Source: Mesorhizobium sp. 1M-11 (GTDB lineage Bacteria; Pseudomonadota; Alphaproteobacteria; Rhizobiales; Rhizobiaceae). From it: 64,000 nt of DNA. The position numbers were made by a program, and so were the translations under genes. The DNA is taken from contig NZ_LJSD01000074.1 of NCBI RefSeq assembly GCF_001303895.1, positions 62,001-126,000 of the forward strand. The letters are read 5' to 3'. Positions within the stretch are counted from its first letter, which is position 1. Each line of letters starts with the position of its first letter. Positions 33,533-42,111 of the stretch are shown here, in pieces. A model generated the notes under the pieces. The model was not told the DNA's origin. It did no database searches and worked only from the letters and a program-made list of their open reading frames with translations.

Positions 33533-34492
33533 TTATCGGAAGTGCCCGGCGACCGCATCGATCATCTGGCGCCCCGAATAATAGTCGATGCGGAACGATG
33601 TCGGCCCAAGCGCATAGACCTTCCCGTTCGCGACGGCGGGCAGATTGGCGAGCATGGGATCGGCGACGAAGGCATCGACATCCTTGTCGGTGCCGCGCAG
33701 CAGGAAGACGGTGTCGCCTGTGATGGCCGCGGAAAGGTTCTCGCGCGATATGAAGTCGAAGTCCGAGCGTCGCGTCACATCGCCTTCGATGTCCTTGGGC
33801 AGTCCCACCACGTCGAAGCCGAGTGCCGTCAGCAATCTGGCCTGCGGGCTTTCAGGCCGGCCGATCGAATAGCTGCCGCCGATATTGTATCCGACGATGC
33901 TGACCTTTCCTTTCGGGCGTGTCATCGAGACTGCTGCCTGCACGGCATAGTCGTCGAACCGCTTGATGGCATCGCCTGCTTTCGCTTCAAGGCCGGTGGC
34001 CTTGCCGAGTTCGACGGCGATCTCCTGCCAGCTCCGGTTGGAATAGTTGACGACCATCGTCGGGACGCCTTGCGCGGCAAGTTCGGCCCTGTGCTGTACC
34101 ACGCTGTCGGCGCCTGTTGCCGAGGCGATCAGCAGATCCGGGTTTTGTCCGATGACGGCTTCGATGTCGAAGTTGAGGTTGGGGTAGAGGACTTCGACGC
34201 TGCGTTCGTCGGCCGCCGCAGCCCATTGCGAGAAGAAGCCCTTTTTGTCAGTCAGGATCGTGGGTGTCGTCGCGGCCGTGGCGATCACCGGCGCACCGAT
34301 GGCCAACAGGATGCCGGTGACGCTGGGCGTGGTCGAGATGATCCGCTGGGGTTTCGATTTCAACGTCAGCGTGCCGCCTGTCTGGGCGATCGTCCTCGGC
34401 CAGTCCTGCTCCTGCGCAAGCGCGCGGTCCGGCATCGTCGCGATTGCCGCGACGGCCAGCAGGGAAAGGACGAATTTCTGGATCGGCATCAT
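33533..34492 (-). CDS. Iron-siderophore ABC transporter substrate-binding protein (FepB-like)
   Basis: This 319-residue class III binding protein has a signal peptide (MPIQKFVLSLLAVAAIATMP, cut near ALA-Q) and no lipobox cysteine. Family-type segments include PQRIISTTPSVTGILLAIGAPV, NPDLLIASATGADSV and FRIDYYSGRQMIDAV. The longest frame starts 114 bp upstream, but the signal peptide fixes the start at 34492 or 34489. It is divergent from the ATPase gene across a promoter with the 21-bp IclR-candidate motif. Confidence 0.88.
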   Translation of the reverse strand: MMPIQKFVLSLLAVAAIATMPDRALAQEQDWPRTIAQTGGTLTLKSKPQRIISTTPSVTGILLAIGAPVIATAATTPTILTDKKGFFSQWAAAADERSVEVLYPNLNFDIEAVIGQNPDLLIASATGADSVVQHRAELAAQGVPTMVVNYSNRSWQEIAVELGKATGLEAKAGDAIKRFDDYAVQAAVSMTRPKGKVSIVGYNIGGSYSIGRPESPQARLLTALGFDVVGLPKDIEGDVTRRSDFDFISRENLSAAITGDTVFLLRGTDKDVDAFVADPMLANLPAVANGKVYALGPTSFRIDYYSGRQMIDAVAGHFR

Positions 34493-34596
34493 CGTTGAGG
34501 ATCGGGTCGGGATTGAAGGGAAGCCGTGGTGCGACCTTGCGTCATCGCACGGGGTGTTAAACTTGACTTGTTTATTCCACAATAGGCATTGTATCC

Positions 34597-34617
34597 CGCA
34601 ATGCAATATGCATTCCG
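34597..34617. promoter_or_regulatory. 21-bp near-palindrome in the siderophore uptake promoter, copy 1
   Basis: The arms CGCAATGCA and TGCATTCCG flank ATA, with eight of nine positions paired. A second copy at 37818-37838 shares 13 of 15 core bases (AATGC..TATGCATT). A longer dyad GCATTG...CAATGC overlaps it on the left. It lies between the divergent binding-protein and ATPase genes and could control both. The IclR regulator encoded at 36779-37567 is the likely binder. Confidence 0.55.
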
Positions 34618-34674
34618 TAATGCGATATCGAGGTCGCAGTTCTCACAGGGCCACGGTCAGGCAGGAAGGGCAAT

Positions 34675-35499
34675 ATGGCGCATCGTCTGCATGCCGATGG
34701 CGTGACGCTTCGCTACGACAAGCGTTTGATTTCGACTGGGTTGTCGGTGGCGATTCCCGATGGGTCCTTCACCGTCATCATCGGGCCGAACGCTTGCGGC
34801 AAATCCACGCTTTTGCGTGCGCTGTCGCGACTGCTGCCGCCTTCGGCCGGTCGCGTGGTTCTCGACGGCAGGAGCATCGGCGAGCTTCCGGCGAAGGAAG
34901 TGGCCCGCCGCCTTGGCCTGTTGCCGCAAAGCTCCGTCGCTCCCGATGCGATCACCGTCGCGGACCTGGTCGCGCGGGGGCGCTATCCTCACCAATCCTT
35001 CCTCAGGCAATGGTCGAAGGCTGATGAAAAAGCCGTGGCCGCCGCTCTGGAAGCCACGCACATGACGGATCTGTCCGATCGATTGATGGATGAGCTTTCG
35101 GGCGGTCAGCGGCAGCGGGCGTGGATCGCCATGGTGCTGGCGCAGCAAACGCCCATCCTGCTGCTCGACGAACCAACCACCTTCCTCGACATCGCGCACC
35201 AGATCGAATTGCTCGACCTCTTGGCCGACCTCCACCACCAGGGCCACACCGTCGTCGCCGTCCTGCACGATCTCAACCATGCCTGCCGCTATGCATCCCA
35301 TCTGATCGCCATGAAGCATGGTGCGATCGTCGCCGAAGGCAGGGCTGTCGAGATCGTCACCGAGCAACTGGTCGAGGCGGTTTTCGGCCTGCCTTCGGTC
35401 ATCATCGCCGATCCGGTCTCGGCAACCCCGCTGGTCATCCCGAAAGGACGGCCGGTTCCCGCAATCCATGGTCCAGACAGCAGAAAACAATCGGCATGA
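34675..35499 (+). CDS. Iron-siderophore ABC transporter ATP-binding protein (FepC/FecE-like)
   Basis: This 274-residue ATPase has Walker A GPNACGKST, the signature ELSGGQRQRAWIAMVLAQ, Walker B LLLDEPTTFLD and the switch histidine in VLHDLNHACRYA, all characteristic of siderophore importers. The start follows AGGAAGG. It overlaps the monooxygenase gene by 4 bp, linking import with chelate processing. Confidence 0.92.
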   Translation: MAHRLHADGVTLRYDKRLISTGLSVAIPDGSFTVIIGPNACGKSTLLRALSRLLPPSAGRVVLDGRSIGELPAKEVARRLGLLPQSSVAPDAITVADLVARGRYPHQSFLRQWSKADEKAVAAALEATHMTDLSDRLMDELSGGQRQRAWIAMVLAQQTPILLLDEPTTFLDIAHQIELLDLLADLHHQGHTVVAVLHDLNHACRYASHLIAMKHGAIVAEGRAVEIVTEQLVEAVFGLPSVIIADPVSATPLVIPKGRPVPAIHGPDSRKQSA

Positions 35500-36770
35500 G
35501 CACGCACAGGAAACTGCACATCGGATTGAGCCTGACGCCCACCTGGCTCAAGGGACAGCGTCCGCATCCGGATGAGGCGCTCTCGGCGGGCATGGGACCG
35601 GTCGAGTATTATGTCGAGCTCGCCCAGGCGGCCGAAAGAGCAAAGCTCGATTTCGTCTTCAGGCCGGATTATCTCGTCATGAACCAGGCCATGGTGGCGC
35701 ATTCGCCTACCCATGTCGGGCTCGACCCGACGATGATGCTGGCCGCGATCGCGCGGGAGACCGAGAAGATCGGGCTCGTCACGACGGCCTCGACCACCTT
35801 CAATCCGCCCTATGTCGTTGCCCGCCAGACCCAGTCCCTGCACTGGATCAGCAAAGGCAGGGCCGGCTGGAACATCGTGACCTCGATTGAGGGTGCCGAG
35901 AATTTCGGCAACGAGCCGATGCCTTCGCCGGAAGTCCGCTATCGCAGGGCCGCGGAGTTCACTGATCTCGTGCGGCAGCTATGGGCAAGCTACCCCGGCG
36001 TTTCGTCGTCGGCATCGGTCCGGACGATCGACCATGCCGGCGAGTTCTTCCATGTGAAGGGACCTCTCAATGTTCCGGGGCATGAGGCCGGCCCGCCGCC
36101 GTTGTTTCAGGCCGGCGCGTCCGAAATCGGCCGCAGCTTCGCAGCGTCGGTCGCGGATGCGACCTTTGCCGCCATGCCGGACATCGGCGACGGCATCGAA
36201 CTGCGCGCGGATCTGCGCAACAGGGCAGAACGGCAAGGACGCCCGGCGAATGCCGTCCGCGTCTTGCCCGGGCTCTATTTCTTCCTTGCCAGGACGCGCG
36301 AGGAAGCCTGGAAACTGCACGAACGCGCGCACGCACATCTGACACGCGAGCGCCGCGTGGAAGCGTTGAAGAGCGTGCTTGGACTGGATGTCGGCGCGCT
36401 TGCCCCGGGCAGCCGCGTCAGCCCTGATCTTCTGCCTGCTTCCGACCATCCCGTCCGCAGCCGAACCCATGCCGAACTGCTGCGCCGCTTCATTGCTGCG
36501 AACAGCCCGACTGTCGAGGAGGTGCTGGCACGGCCTGAAGTCGTCGGCTCCGCGCACTGGGTTTCCGTCGGCACAGTCGACGATGTCCTGAACGACATCG
36601 TCGAGCGCTTCGAGGCGGGTGCACTCGACGGCTTCATCGCGCTCCCCGGCGGTTCGGTGGGTTCGCTCAAGCTTTTCTTCGAAGAACTGGTTCCCGAACT
36701 GGTGCGGCGCGGCCTGTTCCGCGGTGAGTATGAAAGCTCCACATTGCGGGGGCACCTGGGCATCCGGTGA
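35496..36770 (+). CDS. Flavin-dependent LLM monooxygenase (NtaA/SnaA/DszA family)
   Basis: This 424-residue bacterial luciferase-like monooxygenase carries the family hallmark GWNIVTS near residue 125 with RYRRAAEF about 25 residues later. Relatives oxidise nitrilotriacetate, EDTA, dibenzothiophene sulfone or pristinamycin precursors using reduced FMN from a separate reductase, and none is encoded here. Coupling to a ferric-chelate importer suggests it attacks the imported chelator, either to release iron or to use the ligand as carbon and nitrogen. The substrate is unknown. Confidence 0.85.
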   Translation: MSTHRKLHIGLSLTPTWLKGQRPHPDEALSAGMGPVEYYVELAQAAERAKLDFVFRPDYLVMNQAMVAHSPTHVGLDPTMMLAAIARETEKIGLVTTASTTFNPPYVVARQTQSLHWISKGRAGWNIVTSIEGAENFGNEPMPSPEVRYRRAAEFTDLVRQLWASYPGVSSSASVRTIDHAGEFFHVKGPLNVPGHEAGPPPLFQAGASEIGRSFAASVADATFAAMPDIGDGIELRADLRNRAERQGRPANAVRVLPGLYFFLARTREEAWKLHERAHAHLTRERRVEALKSVLGLDVGALAPGSRVSPDLLPASDHPVRSRTHAELLRRFIAANSPTVEEVLARPEVVGSAHWVSVGTVDDVLNDIVERFEAGALDGFIALPGGSVGSLKLFFEELVPELVRRGLFRGEYESSTLRGHLGIR

Positions 36771-36778
36771 GGTGTTGT

Positions 36779-37567
36779 TCACCCGCGATGCGGAGAAGCC
36801 CCGGATTCGAGCGAGGCCTGTGTGGCCATGGCGCGCAGAGCGCTCCAGTGCCCGGTGGCTTCGGCCGTCTTGACGAAGGAGACGGTGGTGACGACGCAGG
36901 CGATCTCGTTCTGCGCGTTGAACACCGGTGCTGCCTTGCCGGTCAGCAGAGAGAACAGATGCTCGTTGAGTTCGACGCCGGCGGCCTGGCGTGCTGCATC
37001 GAGCGTCTCTTTCGAGGGCGGGCTGCCCCTGAACGTTGCGGGTTGTCGCTTGCGCGCCGCGGCGACCGTCTCGCGCGGCAGATAGGCCTGGAACACCAGG
37101 CCGCAGGCGGTGTTGTCAAGCGGCAGGACATCGCCGAGCGAAACCGTGCTGATCGAGAAATCCGAGCTGCGGTACCAGCGGATGATGGTCGGTCCCTGAT
37201 CGGTCCAGATCGCGACGCCGCAGCTGGCCGCGATTTCCGACGACAGCGTCTTCATCAGGCGTGCCGCGACTTCGATGGGCTCGATGCGCCGCAACGCGCC
37301 GATGCCGATGCTGAGCGCGGCCGGCCCCAGATCGTAGCGGCCGGTCATCGGGTCCTGGGCAACCAGCCGTTCGCGGACAAGGCTTTGCATGTAGCGATGC
37401 GCCGTCGAGGTGCCTGTCCGCCCCTGCCGGGCGACTTCGCCAAGCGCCAGTGGGCCGTCGGCTCTCGCGAGAATATCCAGGAAGCGTGCTGCGATGGACA
37501 CCGACTGGATGGTCGTGGAGCGTTTGCCGCTGCTGATTTCCTCGTCGTCGGACCTGTCTGGTTTCAC
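36779..37567 (-). CDS. IclR family transcriptional regulator
   Basis: This 262-residue regulator has an N-terminal winged helix (SVSIAARFLDILARADGPLA, TGTSTAHRYMQSLVRERLV) and a C-terminal GAF-like effector domain (AIWTDQGPTIIRW, LPLDNTACGLVFQAYLP). It is convergent with the monooxygenase gene, with only 8 bp between stops, and divergent from the TonB receptor. IclR proteins usually respond to small organic acids, which would fit sensing of a chelator or its breakdown product and not of iron itself. Confidence 0.88.
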   Translation of the reverse strand: MKPDRSDDEEISSGKRSTTIQSVSIAARFLDILARADGPLALGEVARQGRTGTSTAHRYMQSLVRERLVAQDPMTGRYDLGPAALSIGIGALRRIEPIEVAARLMKTLSSEIAASCGVAIWTDQGPTIIRWYRSSDFSISTVSLGDVLPLDNTACGLVFQAYLPRETVAAARKRQPATFRGSPPSKETLDAARQAAGVELNEHLFSLLTGKAAPVFNAQNEIACVVTTVSFVKTAEATGHWSALRAMATQASLESGASPHRG

Positions 37568-37809
37568 GCGTTCTGTTCCGTGGCGACCGGCAAGGGCCTG
37601 GGGGCTGGGGCAATCATGCGGACAAGATCAAGGCTGACAGTGGCGAGGATAAAGATCGGCGACTGTGTTTCGGCTAACGGACGAGGTGACGTTACGGTGC
37701 TTCGGGTCTGCGATCAATCGCTCCGGCTTGCCGTTGCCCCGGTTTCCTCATGGGCTCTTTTTCCCTGCGACAGTTTCAACGAGGTTCATCTCAGACGCCT
37801 GGTCTCATG

Positions 37810-37838
37810 TTGACATGCGGAATGCGCTATGCATTGTG
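37810..37838 (+). promoter_or_regulatory. TonB receptor promoter with second copy of the 21-bp near-palindrome
   Basis: TTGACA at 37810-37815 is a strong -35 box. The near-palindrome at 37818-37838 (arms CGGAATGCG / TGCATTGTG around CTA) fills the spacer and -10 region. Its core AATGCGCTATGCATT matches copy 1 at 34597-34617. The rest of the 336-bp gap between iclR and the receptor gene shows no gene that I can support. Confidence 0.55.
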
Positions 37839-37903
37839 GAATTCTTCCGCGAGCCACGGTCCGTTCCTAGCCAGCGTTTCTTGTCTGGGCGATCGGGGAC
37901 TTC

Positions 37904-39994
37904 ATGCCATCTCATCTTATTACGCCACTAAAGCTTGGCGTCAGTGCGCTTTCGATCCTGTCGGTGTTCGCGGCGACCGCCGCTTCGGCTCAGGAAAAAC
38001 CGCCGGCTGCGGCAGAAAGCGCTACCTTGCTCGAGCGCATCGTCATCACCGGCGAGAAGATCGCACGCAGCCTCAAGGACACGGCCTCGTCTGTCACGGT
38101 CATCACCGGCAAGCAGATTGCGAAGGAAAAGACCGGCGATTCTTCCGTGTCCGAGGTGATCCAGGACGTGCCCAATGTCGTCTTCACCGACACTGTCAGC
38201 ACGCCGATCATCCGTGGACAGGACACGCAGGGTCCGCTCACCGGCCAGGGATCGTTCTGGGGTGGCACGGTACCGCGCGCCACCATCAATCTCGACGGCC
38301 ACTACCTGAACTACAACGAGTTCTATTTCGGTGCGGCGTCGGCCTGGGATGTGGACAGCATCGAGGTATTCCGTGGACCGCAGACAACCTCGCAAGGCGC
38401 CAACGCCATCGCCGGCGCGATCATCGTCAACACCAAGGATCCGACCTTCACGCCCGAGGCCGCCTATCAGGCGGAGATCGGCAGCTACAATTCCAAGCGC
38501 GCCTCGTTCATGCTGTCCGGTCCGATCGTCGACAACGAACTCGCGGCGCGCCTTGCGGTGGACTATTCCGGCCGTGACACCTTCATCGACTACATCAGCA
38601 CCAAATTCCAGCACGGCGACACCGACCAGGATTTCGAGGCGCTGAATGCCCGCTTCAAGCTGTTGTGGCAACCGGCCGAAATCCCCGGCCTGGAAGCGAA
38701 ATTCACCTATTCGCACAATGGGTCGAACCGTCCGTCGCAGGAAGCTGCGTCGATGCCGTTCGAGAACCTCGAACACATCACCACAACGATGCCGACCTGG
38801 AAGCAGGACACCAACACCGGCATTTTCGACATCAGCTATGACGTCGGCAACGGCTTCAAATTCTTCAACCAGACGCAGTATTCGGCATCGTCCGTTCACC
38901 GAACCACCGGGCTCGTCAACAATGGCGATGCCGATGTCGAGCAGAAGAACGCCTCCAACGAAGCGCGCGTGACCTTCGGCGAGCAGGGCGATGCCTTGAG
39001 CGGTGTGGCGGGCGTCTATTACGCCCACACCAAGAGCGACGAGGTGCTCTATCTCAGCGGTTTGTCGACCTTCGATGACACCAAGCAGAATCTCGGCCTT
39101 TTCACGGAGGCGAGCTACCGGCTGACCGATTTTTGGACGCTGACCGGCGGCCTGCGCTATCAGCAGGATCATATCCAGCGCGAGGGCAAATCGGTCTTTG
39201 CGCCGCAGTCGGTCGATTTCGACACCACCTTCAGCGCGGTGTTGCCGAAAGTCTCGTTGGCCTATGCGGTGACGCCTGACCTCACCGTGGGTGCGATGGT
39301 GAACCGTGGCTACAATCCGGGCGGCGTATCGCTGAACCTCAACGCACGAAAGTGGATGCCTTTCGAGGAAGAAACACTCTGGAATTATGAGCTGTTCACG
39401 CGCGCCAGCCTGCTGGACGACACGCTGACACTCAATGGAAATCTGTTCTACATGGATTTCAAGAACGCCCAGTACACAATACCGGTCGTCATCTCCTCCG
39501 GCGTTGCGCAGTCCTACACGATCAACGCCGAAAAGGCCCATGCCTATGGGCTGGAGGTCGGAGCGGATTACCAGATACTCGACAATCTGACGCTCAAGGC
39601 AAGCGTAGGTTTGCTGCGCACGCGCATCGACAGGATCGCCAGCAATGTCAGCTACGAAGGCAACGAGTTCGCCAAGTCGCCCGGCTATATGCTGAGCTTC
39701 GGCGCCAGCTGGGACGTGACGGAGAAGTTCAACCTCTCCGGCGAGGTCCGCCACATGGACAGGTATTATTCCGATACGGCCAACACGCCGAGTTATCTGA
39801 TCGAGCCCTATACGATCGCGGATGCTCGTGCGAGCTACGACTTCAACGAGCACCTGCAGGTCTATGGCTACGTCAAGAACATCTTCGACGAACGCGCGCC
39901 GACCTACATGCAGCAGAACCGCGGCATCGGTGGCGTCGAGGCGAGCATGACCATGCCGCGCACCCTTGGTGTTGGCGTGAGAGGGAGTTTTTAG
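37904..39994 (+). CDS. TonB-dependent outer-membrane receptor
   Basis: This 696-residue receptor has a signal peptide cut near ASA-QE, a TonB-box-like segment (LLERIVITGEK) at about residue 43, a plug domain (VSEVIQDVPNVVF, IRGQDTQGP, IEVFRGPQTTSQGANAIAGAI) and a 22-strand-type barrel ending in phenylalanine. It would bring the ferric chelate across the outer membrane for the FepB-like protein. The start follows CGGGGACTTC. Confidence 0.92.
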   Translation: MPSHLITPLKLGVSALSILSVFAATAASAQEKPPAAAESATLLERIVITGEKIARSLKDTASSVTVITGKQIAKEKTGDSSVSEVIQDVPNVVFTDTVSTPIIRGQDTQGPLTGQGSFWGGTVPRATINLDGHYLNYNEFYFGAASAWDVDSIEVFRGPQTTSQGANAIAGAIIVNTKDPTFTPEAAYQAEIGSYNSKRASFMLSGPIVDNELAARLAVDYSGRDTFIDYISTKFQHGDTDQDFEALNARFKLLWQPAEIPGLEAKFTYSHNGSNRPSQEAASMPFENLEHITTTMPTWKQDTNTGIFDISYDVGNGFKFFNQTQYSASSVHRTTGLVNNGDADVEQKNASNEARVTFGEQGDALSGVAGVYYAHTKSDEVLYLSGLSTFDDTKQNLGLFTEASYRLTDFWTLTGGLRYQQDHIQREGKSVFAPQSVDFDTTFSAVLPKVSLAYAVTPDLTVGAMVNRGYNPGGVSLNLNARKWMPFEEETLWNYELFTRASLLDDTLTLNGNLFYMDFKNAQYTIPVVISSGVAQSYTINAEKAHAYGLEVGADYQILDNLTLKASVGLLRTRIDRIASNVSYEGNEFAKSPGYMLSFGASWDVTEKFNLSGEVRHMDRYYSDTANTPSYLIEPYTIADARASYDFNEHLQVYGYVKNIFDERAPTYMQQNRGIGGVEASMTMPRTLGVGVRGSF

Positions 39995-40058
39995 GGCAAG
40001 CCGATCAGAATGAGCGCGGAGTCCTGTGGCTCTGTGCTCAACGATTTCTGAAGGGCTT

Positions 40059-41801
40059 TTAGTTTCGCGGCAGCCCTACATCGACCATCGTCTGGACGAT
40101 GCCCACGCTCGCTTCCACAAAGGCCGGGCTGGCGTTGCGGTCTGGTGGCCGCACGTTCAGCGCGGTTGAATTCGGGCGCAGTGCCATCCCTTTGGCCAGC
40201 GCGGCCTTTGCCTCATCCGGGTGGCCGGCGCGTTGAAGCGCTGCAGCCAGCAACAGGTAGGGGCGCCCCGAGGCAGGCGTAATGGCGATGGATTTTTTGA
40301 TCCATTCCACCGCCTCGTCATTGCGGCCGAGCATGAGATAGGCCCAGCCGATGCCGATCTTCCAGGTCCAGCGGGAGACGGCAGGGGTGTCGAAGCCATC
40401 TGCCTGCTTGAACGTTGCAAGTGCATCCTCGGTGCGGCCGAGTTGAAGCTGCGTGAGGCCAAGCTGGTAGAGCGCACCGCCGTTCCAGGGATCGAGGTTC
40501 AGCACACGTGCGCAGGCCACCAGGCTTTCGACGAAATTGTTGGTTGCGGTCAGGAAACGGCAATAGGCTTCCAGGCCAGGCAAGTAGCGCGGCTTTGCGT
40601 GCAGCGCGCGTTCCAGCAAAGACCTTGCCCGTGTTTCCGACGCAGTCATTTCGACCGGGCCATACCAGACCATCTGGATGCCGCGCGTCTGCAACGCTGC
40701 GAGCGTGACTTGCAGGTCGACATTGTCCGGTTCCTCGGTCAGCGCATTCTCCAGCATCACCTGTGCCGTGGCAAAGCGCTCGCGCGTCGTCTGGTTGATC
40801 GAGGCGACGGCCTGCTCGACGACAACCTTGGCGTTGTCGGCGGGTGAATTGAGTGCGATTCCCCCGGCATCGGGATAAAGCGATGCGTTGATGCGCAGCG
40901 CGAGCTCATGACCGAGGCCGGCGGCGAGCCTGGATTGCTGAACGGACGTCTCGATTTCGTCTGTGCCGACCGAAACCGACGTCGTCCATTTTACCTCGCC
41001 GGTCGCGGTGTCGGTCATGCGCGCTTCCAATGTCCAGGCATTGGGGCTTCGCTGCAGCTCGCCGTTCACCAGGAAATCGGCATCGACGACGGAGGCCGAC
41101 ACACCGGCCAGCAATGCCGTCGCCGGTTTTGTTCGTGACGTGACCACGCGGATCGTGTCGATCCTAGCCAGGCCGTCGCTCAGGCGCTCGGTCACATTTC
41201 CCGCCATTGACGCCGATTGCGCATCGCTGTTTGCTGCGGCGATCGGCATCACCATGACCACGGGCGGCTTGCGCGAGAAAATCAAGTTTGGCGCGATCGC
41301 CGGCGCCGCGGCCGCCAAGCCGAGGATCGCGCAGAAACTCACGACGATGGCAGCCCAGCCGCGCAAGCCACGGAAGGATTGCTGTCGTGCCGCTGGCGCT
41401 GCGTGCATTTCCGCTGACGGGGCAGTTGTCCGCTCCTCCTTTGTCGCGGTCGATACAGACTCCGTTTGAACAACAAGATCGGCAGGCGCGCCCGTCACTT
41501 CGGCATCGAACATGTAGCCACGCCCGGAGACGACCTTGATCAGGCTGCGTTCTTCGTCACCGAGCGCTGTCCGTATTTCGCGGATGCACTGGAACAGGCT
41601 GTCCTCGCCGACATGGATGTTCGGCCAGATTGCCTCCATCAGTTCCTGCTTGCTGACGATCCGTCCAGCATTGGCGGCGAACAGATACAGCATGTCGAAG
41701 GTTTTCGGACGCAGCCGAACCGGGCTGCCATCGGCATCCCGCAACTCCGCACGTCGCTGATCGAGCTCAAAGCCGGCGAACCGGAGCACTTCCACCCCCA
41801 C
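40059..41801 (-). CDS. Membrane-anchored CadC-like winged-helix regulator with TPR domain
   Basis: This 580-residue protein has a cytoplasmic OmpR/PhoB-type winged helix (residues about 5-100, with KTFDMLYLFAANAGRIVSKQ and VVSGRGYMF), a proline/alanine linker, one membrane span (about 148-170), then a FlgO/TolB-N-like domain and TPR repeats (about 310-550). The periplasmic part could sense an envelope signal and act directly on DNA, as CadC and ToxR do. It is divergent from the giant autotransporter, its most likely target. Confidence 0.85.
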   Translation of the reverse strand: MGVEVLRFAGFELDQRRAELRDADGSPVRLRPKTFDMLYLFAANAGRIVSKQELMEAIWPNIHVGEDSLFQCIREIRTALGDEERSLIKVVSGRGYMFDAEVTGAPADLVVQTESVSTATKEERTTAPSAEMHAAPAARQQSFRGLRGWAAIVVSFCAILGLAAAAPAIAPNLIFSRKPPVVMVMPIAAANSDAQSASMAGNVTERLSDGLARIDTIRVVTSRTKPATALLAGVSASVVDADFLVNGELQRSPNAWTLEARMTDTATGEVKWTTSVSVGTDEIETSVQQSRLAAGLGHELALRINASLYPDAGGIALNSPADNAKVVVEQAVASINQTTRERFATAQVMLENALTEEPDNVDLQVTLAALQTRGIQMVWYGPVEMTASETRARSLLERALHAKPRYLPGLEAYCRFLTATNNFVESLVACARVLNLDPWNGGALYQLGLTQLQLGRTEDALATFKQADGFDTPAVSRWTWKIGIGWAYLMLGRNDEAVEWIKKSIAITPASGRPYLLLAAALQRAGHPDEAKAALAKGMALRPNSTALNVRPPDRNASPAFVEASVGIVQTMVDVGLPRN

Positions 41802-42111
41802 CTTCCGTAGCAGTGCCGCGTATCGTTCAAATATCAGAAAATCTTCAGAAAGTCTTCGACGCCGCTTCAGGACGGCTCCGCACCTTCAATGAGATGAAAT
41901 GCCCGGGATGCCGTTTCAGGGCAGGGCTGCTTGTGCGGGGAACTTACTTTGAAATCAAGGATGTTGAAGGCGGCGTTGACCGCTTGGAGCCGCGATTTGC
42001 ACGCCGCTTCGGCAGATATCCCGCAGTTGCCGCGCCTGACTTTTTTCGGGTGCATCTGCCTCGCGTGACGCGTCGGCCGCCCCTCTCCAATTCCACCGCC
42101 GACATCAAAGC
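41802..42111. other. Divergent promoter region of the CadC-like regulator and the autotransporter
   Basis: This 310-bp region has no convincing gene. ATCTTCAGAAAGTCTTC near 41840 contains a short direct repeat (TCTTC) that may bind the winged-helix regulator. Short open frames on both strands lack a ribosome site and recognisable domains. Confidence 0.4.

Noticed and set aside
37568..37809. Possible small gene or riboswitch between iclR and the TonB receptor.
   Set aside because: No conserved frame with a ribosome site and no recognisable aptamer fold; only the promoter and operator next to the receptor could be supported.
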